From: Streptococcus mitis subsp. hohhotensis
GTDB taxonomy: Bacteria; Bacillota; Bacilli; Lactobacillales; Streptococcaceae
NCBI RefSeq assembly: GCF_000722775.1
Contig: NZ_JPFZ01000008.1
Coordinates: forward strand, 62,001 to 126,000
Direction: 5' to 3'
DNA: 64,000 nucleotides
Part shown: piece after piece, positions 36,717 to 46,538 of the stretch
Position numbering within the stretch: position 1 is the stretch's first letter
Layout of the letters: each line of letters opens with the position of its first letter
Made by a program: the position numbers and the translations under genes
Notes under the pieces: generated by a model
The model's input: only the letters and a program-made list of their open reading frames with translations
Told to the model about the DNA's origin: nothing
Database searches by the model: none

Positions 36717-37682
36717 TTATTTCAAGGCTTTTTGTGCGTCTTCAATCATAAGTTTGGTTGATTCAAGTCCACCTCCGCTTAGATACCAGAGGTCTGGTGT
36801 TAGTTGGATAATCTTACCATTTTTAGCGGCAGGTGTTTCAGCGATAAGGGCATTTTCTAGGACGCCATCGTTGCTTGAGTTGTCCCCGCCGATGGCAAGG
36901 GTACGATTGATGACAAAGAGGATGTCAGGATTGATTTCTTTGACACTTTCAAAGCTGACTTCTTGTCCGTGGCGTGACTCTTCAAATTGAGTATCAGTTG
37001 GCTTGAATTTCAAGGTTTGGTATAAGAAAGAGAAACGAGATTGGGCACCAAAGGCAGCCATTTTTCCTTCGTTGAGGAGGATAGCAAGGGCTTTTTTGTC
37101 AGAACTTTCGTTTTTAGTAGCGACTTCTTGGATGCTCTTGTCTAGCTTGGCCAATTCTTCCTTGGCTTTCTGTGTACCAGTTTCACCAAAGGCGTTTGCT
37201 AAAGATTCGATATTAGTCTTGGTAGAAGTCCAGTAGTCATCTTTGCCTGCTTGGAAGAGAACAGTCGGAGCGATTTCGTTGAACTTATCTACGAATTTTT
37301 GGGTACGTGGTGAAGCGATAATTAGGTCTGGTTCAAGAGCAGCAAGGGCTTCTAGGTCTGGCTCAACCATAGAACCAACATTGTTAACTTTTCCAGCTAA
37401 GTCTTTAAGATAAGTCGGAACAGTTTTTGTAGGCATTCCAACGATATTTTTTTCAAGTCCTAGAGCACGAATAGTATCCGCAGCACCAAGGTCAAAGGTA
37501 ACAATCTTTTCAGGGACTTTTGAAAGTGTGACTACACCTAGTGAACTTTTAATGGTTACCTCTGTTGGAGCAGAGCTGCTTGTTTCCGTCTTACTAGTGC
37601 TTGAGTTTGTACTACATGCACCAAGTAGGAGCAAGAAGCTGGCCGCTAGGGCAGTGAGATAAAATTTAAGGGATGTTTTCAT
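36717..37682 (-). CDS. piuA: Iron-siderophore ABC transporter substrate-binding lipoprotein
   Basis: A 321-residue lipoprotein (lipobox LLGAC, Cys23) with a class III periplasmic-binding domain (TroA-like helix backbone), including DLGAADTIRALGLEKNIVG near residue 64. It matches PiuA, which binds ferric catecholate-type siderophores or haem in pneumococcus. It is the last gene of the minus-strand piuBCDA operon, 95 bases after the ATPase gene. Confidence 0.88.
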   Translation of the reverse strand: MKTSLKFYLTALAASFLLLLGACSTNSSTSKTETSSSAPTEVTIKSSLGVVTLSKVPEKIVTFDLGAADTIRALGLEKNIVGMPTKTVPTYLKDLAGKVNNVGSMVEPDLEALAALEPDLIIASPRTQKFVDKFNEIAPTVLFQAGKDDYWTSTKTNIESLANAFGETGTQKAKEELAKLDKSIQEVATKNESSDKKALAILLNEGKMAAFGAQSRFSFLYQTLKFKPTDTQFEESRHGQEVSFESVKEINPDILFVINRTLAIGGDNSSNDGVLENALIAETPAAKNGKIIQLTPDLWYLSGGGLESTKLMIEDAQKALK

Positions 37683-37777
37683 GATTTCTCCTTTTTAAAA
37701 TATGATAACGATGTAGGGAGTCTCTAGGTTTTATTGACTAAGAGACTGAAAGTTCTCTAACTTGAGCTTCTATGTTA

Positions 37778-38530
37778 CTAGCTATAGATACAGATCTTTT
37801 TGCCATTGATATCAGCTAGCGTGATGGGAATCTCATAGAGTTGACTGAGCAGGTCAGACTGCATGATTTGATTGGTTGTTCCCTTGCTAAAGACTTGACC
37901 GTCCTTGAAGGCGACAATTTCATCTGCATACTGACTGGCCATGTTGATATCGTGGAGGACGATGATAATGGTCTTTCCGAGTTCTTCCACCAGTCGCTTG
38001 AGAATCTGCATCATGCTAACGCTTTGTTTGATGTCGAGATTGTTGAGTGGTTCGTCCAGCAAGATAAAGTCTGTATCCTGGGCCAGTACCATAGCGATAA
38101 AGACTCGCTGGAGTTGTCCCCCAGACAGGCTGTCGATGTAGCGGTCTTTTAAGTTGGTTAGTTCCAGATAGTCCAGAGTTTCTCGGATTTTTTCCCAATC
38201 TTCTGGTCTCAGTCGACCTCGGCTGTAGGGAAAACGTCCAAAACTGACCAGTTCTTCCACCGTCAATTTGGCTTGGTAATTGATTTTCTGCTTTAGGATA
38301 GTCAGTTCTTGAGCCAGTTCTTGCGAATTCCAACTCTCAATTTCACGGCCTTTGATACTGAGAATTCCCTGATCTTTCTTGGTCAGTCTGCTCATGATGG
38401 AGAGGAGAGTCGATTTTCCAGCACCATTTGGACCAATGAAGGCTGTCAGTTTCTGAGGACTGACTTCAAGCGAAATGCCTTGCAAAATATCCTGTTTTTG
38501 AATGGATTTGTCAATGTTTTTCAGTTTCAC
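37778..38530 (-). CDS. piuD: Iron-siderophore ABC transporter ATPase
   Basis: A 250-residue FecE/FepC-type ATPase. Walker A GPNGAGKST lies near residues 33-41, the signature is LSGGQLQR near 135, Walker B is FILLDEPLNNLD near 155, and the H-loop is LHDIN. It overlaps the preceding permease gene by four bases. It energises uptake through the two permeases. Confidence 0.9.
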   Translation of the reverse strand: MKLKNIDKSIQKQDILQGISLEVSPQKLTAFIGPNGAGKSTLLSIMSRLTKKDQGILSIKGREIESWNSQELAQELTILKQKINYQAKLTVEELVSFGRFPYSRGRLRPEDWEKIRETLDYLELTNLKDRYIDSLSGGQLQRVFIAMVLAQDTDFILLDEPLNNLDIKQSVSMMQILKRLVEELGKTIIIVLHDINMASQYADEIVAFKDGQVFSKGTTNQIMQSDLLSQLYEIPITLADINGKKICIYS

Positions 38531-39483
38531 CGACGCGCCCTCCTGTAGAGTAAAATAAAGAATAAGAAGCCACCCACGCTCTCGATGATCATGCTGATGC
38601 GAATTTCTAGTGTAAAGACTCGTTCAATCAAGGCTTGCCCCAAGGTTAAGCTAATAAATCCAACCAGAATGGCTACGATAAAGAGTAACTTGTGCCGATA
38701 ATCTTTGACAATCAGGTAAGTTAGATTAGCCAGCATAAAGCCGAAGAAGGCCATAGGTCCTACCAAGGCAGTGGCCGTTGAGGTCAAAAGCACGATACCC
38801 CAGAGGAGCTCTTTCTGTTCTTTTTCAACATTGAGTCCCAATATTTGAGCCGTTTCTCTTTGTAGGTGCAAGACATCCAGAATGACTGCTTTCCGAAAGA
38901 AAAAGATGGTCAAAGCAAGGATAATCAGAGAGCCGATGGCTAGGATGGAAGTATTGAGATGCTGAAAGGAAGCAAAGAGACTGTTCTGCAATTTATCGTA
39001 TTCATTTGGATCCATCAAGACCTGAAGGAAGGTACTGATATTTCGAAAGAGACTTCCGAGGGCTAGACAGATTAGCAGGATGAAGACCAGATTTTGTTTC
39101 ATCAGTGTCTTCAAGTAGCCTTGTAAGGCGAGAAAGAAGAGGGATTGAAGCAGAAGCAAGATTAGGAATTCTAAGATAGGAGACTTCCCAAGTTGAAGAA
39201 ACTTGCTTTCAAAAACCAGTAGCAGAGTTTGTAGTAGGACGTAGAAGGATTCGATTCCCAAAATACTTGGCGTCAGGAAGCGATTTTCCGTTAGGGTTTG
39301 AAAACTAATGGTCGAAATCCCTGTCGCGATGGCTACCAAGAGATAAACGATAACCTTTTGGGAACGCAACTTCCAAGCAAAGGCTGACAGGTGAGTAATG
39401 GGCCAAAAGTAGAGGAGACAAGCTCCGATGGCAAGAATAATGAGAATCCAGAAGAGCTTAGTATGTTTACTTTTAAACTGCAT
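38527..39483 (-). CDS. piuC: Iron-siderophore ABC transporter permease
   Basis: A 318-residue FecCD-type permease with about nine spans. It includes QILGLNVEKEQKELLWGIVL near residue 211, the cytoplasmic coupling region, and GPMAFFGFMLANLTYLIV near 240. It overlaps the upstream permease gene by 11 bases and the ATPase gene by four. Confidence 0.9.
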   Translation of the reverse strand: MQFKSKHTKLFWILIILAIGACLLYFWPITHLSAFAWKLRSQKVIVYLLVAIATGISTISFQTLTENRFLTPSILGIESFYVLLQTLLLVFESKFLQLGKSPILEFLILLLLQSLFFLALQGYLKTLMKQNLVFILLICLALGSLFRNISTFLQVLMDPNEYDKLQNSLFASFQHLNTSILAIGSLIILALTIFFFRKAVILDVLHLQRETAQILGLNVEKEQKELLWGIVLLTSTATALVGPMAFFGFMLANLTYLIVKDYRHKLLFIVAILVGFISLTLGQALIERVFTLEIRISMIIESVGGFLFFILLYRRARR

Positions 39484-40432
39484 CTTTTCGTCCCCCTCTC
39501 CAGAGAAGTAGGATAAAGACGAGGCTGCCGATGATTCCTAGCAAGAGACTGACAGACAGCTCATAGGGCCTAATTAGAACTCGGGATAGGATATCGCAAG
39601 CCAGAACTAGATTGGCTCCAACCAGTGCGACGATGAGCTTGGTTTGGCTCATATTATCTCCGTAGCGCTTGCGAACAAGATTGGGAACGATAACTCCGAG
39701 AAAAGGCAAGCCACCCACGGTAATCATGGTGACACTAGTCGTTAGCGCAACCAGAAAGAGAGCCAGTTTTTCAAGTAGGGAGTAGGAAACCCCCAAACTC
39801 TCACTGGCTTCCTTGCCCAGATTCATGATGGTAAAGGTTTGGGATAATTTCCAAACGGCTATCAGGATGATGAGGCCTAAGAAGAGCCATTCATACTGAT
39901 GGGTCTGAATCATGGAGAAGGAGCCCTGGGTCCAGGCAGTCATACTCTGAACCAGATTGAAACGGTAGGCGATAACTTCTGTCACAGAACCGATAATCCC
40001 GCTATAGATGATCCCAATCAGAGGCAACATCCACCTTTCCTTTACAGTAAAAATGGTCATAAAGGCTAGGAAGAAGAGGGTGAATACGATGGATGAAACA
40101 AAAGCGAAGAGCATCTTTTGGGTCAGACTAGCCGACGGAAAGACAAAGAGACTCAATACCATTCCCAGTTTGGCGGCTTCAGTGGTTCCAACTGTACTCG
40201 GAGCAGCAAACTGATTTTGAGTGATAGTCTGCATGAGAAGTCCTGCCATACTCATACTAGAGGCCGTCAGGAGAATACTGATGGTTCTTGGAAGACGGGA
40301 CTCTTGAAAGAGAAGCCAAGTTTCATGATCCAGAGCAAAGAGTTTTCCCCATGAAAAATCACTGGTTCCAATGCTAATGGAGAGAAAGACCAGGAGTAGA
40401 AGTAAGCCAATTAAATAATGAGAAAGTTTCAT
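39473..40432 (-). CDS. piuB: Iron-siderophore ABC transporter permease, first gene of operon
   Basis: A 319-residue FecCD-type permease. The frame could also start at 40447 (MKGQG extension), but AAAGGA sits six bases before the ATG at 40432, so that start is chosen. The coupling segment is ASESLGVSYSLLEKLAL and the core is GGLPFLGVIVPNLVRKRYG. It pairs with the next permease to form the membrane channel. Confidence 0.88.
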   Translation of the reverse strand: MKLSHYLIGLLLLLVFLSISIGTSDFSWGKLFALDHETWLLFQESRLPRTISILLTASSMSMAGLLMQTITQNQFAAPSTVGTTEAAKLGMVLSLFVFPSASLTQKMLFAFVSSIVFTLFFLAFMTIFTVKERWMLPLIGIIYSGIIGSVTEVIAYRFNLVQSMTAWTQGSFSMIQTHQYEWLFLGLIILIAVWKLSQTFTIMNLGKEASESLGVSYSLLEKLALFLVALTTSVTMITVGGLPFLGVIVPNLVRKRYGDNMSQTKLIVALVGANLVLACDILSRVLIRPYELSVSLLLGIIGSLVFILLLWRGGRKDAV

Positions 40433-40481
40433 GCCCTGTCCTTTCATGTAGATTTGGTATCGAAAGATACCTGCGGATATT

Positions 40482-40510
40482 ACTGTAACACGATTTATTT
40501 AATCTGTCAA
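40482..40510 (-). promoter_or_regulatory. Promoter of the piu operon
   Basis: On the minus strand, TTGACA (40510-40505), 17 bases, TACAGT (40487-40482). The leader holds a small perfect hairpin GGTATC-TTTC-GATACC (40456-40471). I see no clear metal-regulator box. Confidence 0.7.
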
Positions 40511-40575
40511 TAAATTTTCTGACAATTTAATGAATAAAACAAGGAGAGAGCACTAGGACTTTCTCCTCTGTTTTC

Positions 40576-41574
40576 TTATTCCAAAATATTTTTCCCCTCT
40601 TTCACACGCCAACGATAGTCTGATAAAATAATATCTTCGAGGGAGTAGCTAGCTTGCCAGTCAAGATATTGTTTAGCTTTTGATGCATCTGCTAGGACGC
40701 TGGCTGGGTCACCAGCGCGTCGAGCAACAATTTCGTGTGGGATTTTTTGATCCAGTAATTCTTCAGCAGTTTTAAAGATTTCTTTGACGGTATAGCCTTT
40801 TTCAGTTCCTAAATTAAAGATTTGAGAAGAACTATTTTCTTGAAATAGATAATTCATCCCTTTCACGTGAGCCTGTGCAAGGTCCAAGACATGAATGTAA
40901 TCTCGAATACATGAACCGTCACGTGTATCGTAGTCATCTCCAAATATTTTTAGGCTATCATTTTGTCCCAATGCGGTCTTGTTGATATTTGGAATGATAT
41001 GAGTTGGATTTTTCACGCGCAGACCGTTTGAAGCATCCATTTCAGCCCCAGCAACATTAAAGTAACGGAAAATGACATATTTCCAATCGTAGCGATTGGC
41101 CATCCAGTAAATCATTCGTTCACCCATCAGTTTTGTTTCTGCATAAGGGTTGACAGGGTCGAGCAGGGTATCTTCAGTTGCTGGCTTGTCAATACAGTTA
41201 TTACCATAGAGGGAAGCAGTCGAAGAGAACATGATTTTTTGAATGCCAACTTCAGATAAGACTTTGAGAACTTGGTTCATACCAGCAACATTGGCAGTGA
41301 AGTATTTGCTTGGGTTTTCAATGCTTTCGCTCACAACAATTTCACCTGCACAATGAAGAACAGCATCAATCTGATTTTCTTCCAAATAAGTTTTTAAGGC
41401 GCTAGCATCATAAACATCCAGTTGTTTAAAGCTAGCACGACTATCCACAGCCGCTCGATTTCCTGTAGAGAGATTATCGAGGACATGTACCTGATAGCCA
41501 GAATTTAAAAGAGCTTTAACGGTATGGGAGCCAATGTAGCCAGCCCCACCTGTGACAAGAATTGTTTTGGTCAT
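40576..41574 (-). CDS. galE: UDP-glucose 4-epimerase
   Basis: A 332-residue short-chain dehydrogenase-type epimerase interconverting UDP-glucose and UDP-galactose, for the Leloir pathway and surface polysaccharides. NAD-binding GGAGYIGS is at residues 9-16, the catalytic Ser/Thr region is FSSTASLYG near 117-124, and Tyr144/Lys148 are in YAETK. It is monocistronic here, divergent from pepA across 284 bases. A second galE usually sits in the gal operon elsewhere in these species. Confidence 0.94.
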   Translation of the reverse strand: MTKTILVTGGAGYIGSHTVKALLNSGYQVHVLDNLSTGNRAAVDSRASFKQLDVYDASALKTYLEENQIDAVLHCAGEIVVSESIENPSKYFTANVAGMNQVLKVLSEVGIQKIMFSSTASLYGNNCIDKPATEDTLLDPVNPYAETKLMGERMIYWMANRYDWKYVIFRYFNVAGAEMDASNGLRVKNPTHIIPNINKTALGQNDSLKIFGDDYDTRDGSCIRDYIHVLDLAQAHVKGMNYLFQENSSSQIFNLGTEKGYTVKEIFKTAEELLDQKIPHEIVARRAGDPASVLADASKAKQYLDWQASYSLEDIILSDYRWRVKEGKNILE

Positions 41575-41858
41575 GATTTTTTCCTTTTCCTAGTTTTGTA
41601 CTATTTTAAAGAAAGAAGAAGGCAAAGTCAACCATTTTCTGGAAATTTCATGAAAAATATAGCATTGGATTGTTTTTTGTTTGTGAATTAATAGTTTGGT
41701 TGGTCTTGGAATAGTTCTTAGATTTCACCTCACATGCAAGAAAATACAATCTTTTTCTAAGATACAGTAAGACTAAGATACTAATTTAGAAATCCACCTT
41801 CCCGCTATCCTTCTCCTATAAAAAGTGGTAAAATGGATGAAAGAAAGAAGGAACTGAA

Positions 41859-42923
41859 ATGACAACATTATTTTCAAAAATCAAAGAAGTAATAGAACTT
41901 GCTGCGATCTCAGGTCATGAAGCACCTGTCCGTGCTTATCTTCGTGAAAAGTTAACACCGCACGTGGATGAAGTGGTGACAGATGGCTTGGGTGGTATTT
42001 TCGGAATTAAACATTCAGAAGCTGCAGATGCACCGCGCGTCTTGGTTGCTTCTCACATGGATGAAGTTGGTTTTATGGTCAGCGAAATCAAGCCAGACGG
42101 TACCTTCCGTGTCGTTGAGATTGGCGGTTGGAATCCTATGGTGGTTAGTAGCCAGCGCTTTAAACTCTTTACTCGTGATGGTCGTGAAATTCCAGTGATT
42201 TCAGGCTCTGTTCCGCCACATTTGACTCGCGGAAAGGGTGGACCAACCATGCCAGCCATTGCAGATATCGTCTTTGATGGTGGTTTTGCGGACAAGGCTG
42301 AGGCAGAAAGTTTTGGCATCCGTCCTGGTGACACTATTGTCCCAGATAGTTCTGCAATCTTGACAGCCAATGAAAAAAATATCATCTCAAAAGCTTGGGA
42401 CAATCGCTACGGTGTTCTCATGGTGAGCGAGTTGGCGGAAGCTCTGTCAGGTCAAAAACTCGGCAATGAACTCTATCTTGGCTCTAACGTCCAAGAAGAA
42501 GTTGGTCTGCGTGGTGCTCATACATCTACAACCAAGTTTGACCCAGAAGTTTTCCTAGCAGTTGACTGCTCACCTGCTGGTGATGTCTACGGTGGTCAAG
42601 GCAAGATTGGAGATGGAACCTTGATTCGTTTCTACGACCCAGGTCACTTGCTTCTCCCAGGGATGAAGGATTTCCTTTTGACAACGGCTGAAGAAGCTGG
42701 TATCAAGTACCAGTATTACTGTGGTAAAGGCGGAACAGACGCTGGCGCAGCTCATCTGAAAAATGGTGGTGTCCCATCTACAACAATCGGTGTTTGCGCT
42801 CGTTATATCCATTCTCATCAAACCCTCTACGCTATGGATGACTTCTTAGAAGCGCAAGCTTTCTTGCAAGCCTTGGTGAAAAAATTGGATCGTTCAACGG
42901 TTGATTTGATTAAACATTATTAA
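41859..42923 (+). CDS. pepA: Glutamyl aminopeptidase (M42 family)
   Basis: A 354-residue metallo-aminopeptidase that removes N-terminal Glu/Asp. Metal ligands include His66 and Asp68 (ASHMDEVGF), Asp near 181 (SKAWDNRYG), and EE in VQEEVGLRGA near 212. Residues AVDCSPAGDVYGG add the next ligand. An extended -10-like TGGTAAAAT is at 41825-41833, and AAGGAA precedes the ATG. It acts in peptide nitrogen use together with the Ami importer. Confidence 0.94.
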   Translation: MTTLFSKIKEVIELAAISGHEAPVRAYLREKLTPHVDEVVTDGLGGIFGIKHSEAADAPRVLVASHMDEVGFMVSEIKPDGTFRVVEIGGWNPMVVSSQRFKLFTRDGREIPVISGSVPPHLTRGKGGPTMPAIADIVFDGGFADKAEAESFGIRPGDTIVPDSSAILTANEKNIISKAWDNRYGVLMVSELAEALSGQKLGNELYLGSNVQEEVGLRGAHTSTTKFDPEVFLAVDCSPAGDVYGGQGKIGDGTLIRFYDPGHLLLPGMKDFLLTTAEEAGIKYQYYCGKGGTDAGAAHLKNGGVPSTTIGVCARYIHSHQTLYAMDDFLEAQAFLQALVKKLDRSTVDLIKHY

Positions 42924-42944
42924 ACCATAAGGGAGGTGGTAGGG

Positions 42945-43241
42945 ATGGTAGAACCAAACCTAGAAAGCCTTATAAAAGATCTTTACAATCATGCTCGACA
43001 TGATTTGAGTGAAGATTTAGTTGCTGCTCTCTTAGAGACTGCTAAAAAACTACCTGCTACAAATGAGCAATTGCTGGCAGTTCGTCTCTCAGGCCTGGTC
43101 AATCGTGAATTGCTCAAGAATCCCAGACATCCGGCACCTGAGTTGCTCAACTTGGCTCGCTTTATCAAAAGAGAAGAAGCCAAGTACAGAGGAACCGCAG
43201 CTTCTGCACTTATGTACGGGGAGCTCTTTAAAATGCTTTGA
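42945..43241 (+). CDS. Small protein, possible bacteriocin-immunity family
   Basis: A 98-residue, mostly helical charged protein starting MVEPNLESL. Length and helical pattern resemble the enterocin-A-immunity type (four-helix bundle) found as orphan genes in streptococci, but I cannot confirm the family. ATG 42945 is chosen because GGGAGG (42931-42936) is eight bases upstream. It follows pepA by 21 bases and is likely co-transcribed. Confidence 0.55.
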   Translation: MVEPNLESLIKDLYNHARHDLSEDLVAALLETAKKLPATNEQLLAVRLSGLVNRELLKNPRHPAPELLNLARFIKREEAKYRGTAASALMYGELFKML

Positions 43242-43301
43242 TTCCATTGTGGATCAAAGTATTTTTTATATGGTAGAAAAGCAATTCTTGATGAGGAGAA
43301 G

Positions 43302-43327
43302 AAAAAGCCATCCCATTCAGGATAGCT
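43302..43327 (-). terminator. Intrinsic terminator of the Na/Pi transporter gene
   Basis: On the minus strand AGCTATCC and GGATGGCT pair with one G-U, followed by TTTTTC. Confidence 0.75.
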
Positions 43328-43336
43328 TCTTAGTAC

Positions 43337-44968
43337 TTAGATTTGTTCAGCAATGACCTTTTCAGCTAAATTCATAGCATGGTCTGATACACGAGTGTAG
43401 TGGGAAACAATATCGATAAAGTTGACCCCAGCTTGCGTTGAACACTCGCCCTTGTTGAGACGCTTGATGTGGGTCTTTCTGAGAACACGTTCCATATTGT
43501 TGATTTCTTTATGGCGTTCAATCAGACTTTGAGCTTTTTCAATATCATTGTTTTCCACGCTGTCAAGGGCATCCTTGATAAAGCCAGTGGTCTTTTGATA
43601 GATATCAGCTAATTCCTGCAAAGCAGCTTCAGAGAACTCAACATTTTTACGTTGAAGATAGTCGGTCAGATTGATTAGCGCTTCTGCATGGTCCCCAATC
43701 CGTTCCAAATCACGGGATGAATCCAGGATGTTGGTCAGCACTTCACTTTCTTTCTGGCTAAGGGCTTCACTTGAAAGGGTAATAAGGTAACGAGTCAATT
43801 TTTCATCAATGGTATTGATGGCTTCTTCTGTCTTGTGACCTTTTTCAGCAACCTTTTCATTAAGGTCAATGATGTAGTTGTATGAAAGGTCAAAGGCTTT
43901 AGAAGCATAATTTCCCAAGTGAAGGAGTTCTTTTTTGGCATTTCCGAGAGCGATTGATGGAGCTTGTTTAATCAAATGCTCATCAAGATAAAGTGGCTCG
44001 TACTTGACAACTTCATCTTCACCAGGGATGAGCTTAGTTACAAAGTAAGCCAAGGCTCCGATGAATGGAAATTGTACAATGGTGTTACTTACGTTAAAGG
44101 CACCGTGCGAGAAGGCGATGGTCATCTCAGGTGAGAGGTGAAGGAGTGCCTGGAAGTACTCAATCATAGATGTAAATGGACCTAATAAGATTAAGCAAAG
44201 AATAGTCCCTAAAACGTTAAAGGTAACGTGGGTTGCAGCAACGCGTTTCGCAGAGACATTGGCTCCAGCTGCCGCGATGATAACTGTTAGGGTTGTCCCG
44301 ATATTATCCCCGAAGAGAACTGGTAGCGAACCTTTAAGGTCAAGGAATCCACCTGCATAGAGACCTTGCAAAATCCCGATTGTCGCAGAAGAAGCTTGGA
44401 TGAGAACGGTAATCACTGCACCGGCAAAAACTCCTAATACAGGATTTTGTCCCAAGGTTACCATATATTCCTTGAATTGTGGTAAATCTTTAAGAGGACT
44501 CATACCGGCACTGATGAGGTTGAGGGCGTAGAAGATTCCCCCTACACCAAACAGGATGCGCCCGATATTGTTTGCTGTTCTATTTTTGGTAAAGAAGAGG
44601 AACATGGTTCCAAGGAAAATCAGGGGTAAAGCATACTCACCAAGCTTGAAACCGATGATAAAGGAAGTAACTGTGGTTCCGATGTTGGCTCCCATGATAA
44701 TTCCGATAGCCTGTCTAAGAGTGAGAAGACTAGCACTGACCAGTCCAACCGTGATAACTGTAACACCTGTACTTGACTGAATCAGGGCAGTAACGACAAT
44801 TCCGACTAGAACACCTAAAAATGGATTGCTAGTGTACTTGTCAATGTAAAAACGAAGGCGATCTCCAGCAGCTTGTTGCAAACCGTCTCCCATGGTCTTG
44901 ATACTATATAAGAATAGTCCCAGACCACCTAAAAAGTGAAATAAAATTTCCTGCCAATTAATGGACAT
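43337..44968 (-). CDS. Na/Pi-cotransporter family protein with PhoU-like domain
   Basis: A 543-residue protein. The N-terminal half has two Na/Pi-cotransporter repeats with the QSSTGVTVITVG and QASSATIGILQG motifs (near residues 64 and 191) and about eight spans. Residues about 340-540 are a cytoplasmic PhoU-like helical domain (LERIGDHAEALINL). It would move phosphate with sodium, in or out. GGAGG precedes the start, and the gene stands alone. Confidence 0.92.
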   Translation of the reverse strand: MSINWQEILFHFLGGLGLFLYSIKTMGDGLQQAAGDRLRFYIDKYTSNPFLGVLVGIVVTALIQSSTGVTVITVGLVSASLLTLRQAIGIIMGANIGTTVTSFIIGFKLGEYALPLIFLGTMFLFFTKNRTANNIGRILFGVGGIFYALNLISAGMSPLKDLPQFKEYMVTLGQNPVLGVFAGAVITVLIQASSATIGILQGLYAGGFLDLKGSLPVLFGDNIGTTLTVIIAAAGANVSAKRVAATHVTFNVLGTILCLILLGPFTSMIEYFQALLHLSPEMTIAFSHGAFNVSNTIVQFPFIGALAYFVTKLIPGEDEVVKYEPLYLDEHLIKQAPSIALGNAKKELLHLGNYASKAFDLSYNYIIDLNEKVAEKGHKTEEAINTIDEKLTRYLITLSSEALSQKESEVLTNILDSSRDLERIGDHAEALINLTDYLQRKNVEFSEAALQELADIYQKTTGFIKDALDSVENNDIEKAQSLIERHKEINNMERVLRKTHIKRLNKGECSTQAGVNFIDIVSHYTRVSDHAMNLAEKVIAEQI

Positions 44969-45033
44969 TTCTTTTTCCTCCGAAAAATAATAACGGAATT
45001 TCTCCTATTCTATTTTAAAGGATAAAAGTAAAT

Positions 45034-45295
45034 CTAACAAGTGTTTAGATGAAATTTTAGAAAGAAAATTTGGCATTTTTTAAAATTCCTCCAAACAGTT
45101 GTTTTAGTGCAATCTAGCAGATTCATGATTTTCTTATAACTCTTTTCTTTTGAGCGGAAATAAATAATCTGTAGACGTTTGTGATATTTGGTATACGATG
45201 AATCTCTTATGAGTTTTTCAATTTTTTGTATTTCTTCATTTGTAAGTTTCATAACTACTATTATAAGATGTTTTTTTTGATTTTAATCTAGTATT
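45034..45295 (-). mobile_element. IS630-like insertion sequence remnant, 5' end of transposase
   Basis: It encodes 72 residues starting MKLTNEEIQKIEKLIRDSS with a helix-turn-helix (KIMNLLDCTKTTVWRN), then stops; the catalytic part is gone. The upstream end (AATACTAGATTAAAATC on the minus strand, 45295 inward) matches the end of the remnant at 24933. So two decayed copies of one element family lie in this window. Confidence 0.7.
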
Positions 45296-45511
45296 AATAG
45301 TATCTTTCTTGCTTTAGAAAAAGTTATGAAAGACTTTGAATTCATTAATTCTAATAAAACTTTATCACAAGATTTATTGACGATTAATAATGTAAATTAT
45401 ATAATCTATCTAGGACGCTATTTAAATATAATAACATTTTTATAATTTCATTTACGAATCACAGAGATTTTTTTCTTTTAAAATAGAACATGACATAGGA
45501 GAATGCATATT

Positions 45512-46246
45512 ATGGCAAATTATATTATGTTACATCAAAATAGAATTGAAGTAAAAATTGATGATACTAGTGTATACTGTGATAATTTTAAAGGGAATCA
45601 AGATCCATATGTTTGGAGCGAAAGATTTTTGAATACATTTTGTAAAACCAATCAAATCAAAGCATCTCAACTTAAAAAGGGAGATACGTTATTTTGGTTT
45701 ACCAGACAAGGAACTCCATCAGATGATAAGTGGTTTGTTGACTTAGTATTTATTGTAGATGAGATAATCTATTGGGAAAAAAGTAACAGTGATAAAGTGG
45801 AAAAAGTAGCGGATAACCCTTTTGAACACTATAATGATGTTAAGCTTTCAACAGTAAAATATGATCAATTTTCTTATGAAGATCATTATCAGTGGGCAAA
45901 AAATGATCATCCTAAAGCAAGTAGTAGACCAAAGAGACGATATACTATAGTTGCTTCAAAGGAGAGTTACCAACCACAAACTGAAAATAAAAAATTAATA
46001 GAAATAAACAAAAATTGTATCCTTGATATGTTTAATCATTCACCACGTGGTGGGGGTGGGTTCAGGTGTAAAGAAATTACCGATGAGCAAGTAGAGGATA
46101 TTGAAAATTTTATACTTGCCAACAAGAAGATAGAATTGAAAGGAACTGATCTTTTTAAATTAAGGAGTAATAGTAAAAAGTGGGAGAGTATGAAGTGGAG
46201 ATGTGAGAGATGGAAGAGAAAAAAGTGGGAGAGTAAGAAAGATTAG
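45512..46246 (+). CDS. Hypothetical protein, possible PUA/EVE-like fold
   Basis: A 244-residue soluble protein that I do not recognise. Residues about 1-95 include KGDTLFWFTRQG and DKWFVDLVFIVDEI, which recall EVE/PUA-like modified-base-binding or nucleotide-modification-associated domains. This is a guess from pattern. RRYTIVASKESYQPQ lies near 145. The C-terminus is very basic and Trp-rich with a repeated KKWES/KRKKWES pattern. ATG 45512 is chosen (AGGAGA nine bases upstream); ATG 45503 is too close to it. The region is very AT-rich and lies beside an IS remnant, suggesting transfer. No partner genes. Confidence 0.6.
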   Translation: MANYIMLHQNRIEVKIDDTSVYCDNFKGNQDPYVWSERFLNTFCKTNQIKASQLKKGDTLFWFTRQGTPSDDKWFVDLVFIVDEIIYWEKSNSDKVEKVADNPFEHYNDVKLSTVKYDQFSYEDHYQWAKNDHPKASSRPKRRYTIVASKESYQPQTENKKLIEINKNCILDMFNHSPRGGGGFRCKEITDEQVEDIENFILANKKIELKGTDLFKLRSNSKKWESMKWRCERWKRKKWESKKD

Positions 46247-46538
46247 ATAATAAAATTTGAACGGAACGACTCTTTAAAAGTTCAAGAAAGTAGGCTGAAA
46301 ATGAATTAGATGCTAGTTTTTTGTATGGCTAAAACAATGTTTTTAAAACTAGTTATTAAATTTGATTAAATGAATTATACAATCCTAAATGGGATTATAG
46401 TTTTTACCTTGTTCTACTATTTTTAGGAAAGGAAATAGAGTTTGCTAAGATAAAGTCTACAGGTAGATGAGTCAATTTTTACAGTGGTAAAAGAACAAGA
46501 AAAGTTTAGGGTTTTTCTATCTCTTTTGCTGATTTTGT
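46247..46538. other. AT-rich spacer before pgk, no gene seen
   Basis: No open frame, hairpin or repeat that I can support in these 292 bases. The pgk promoter lies at its right edge. Confidence 0.5.
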
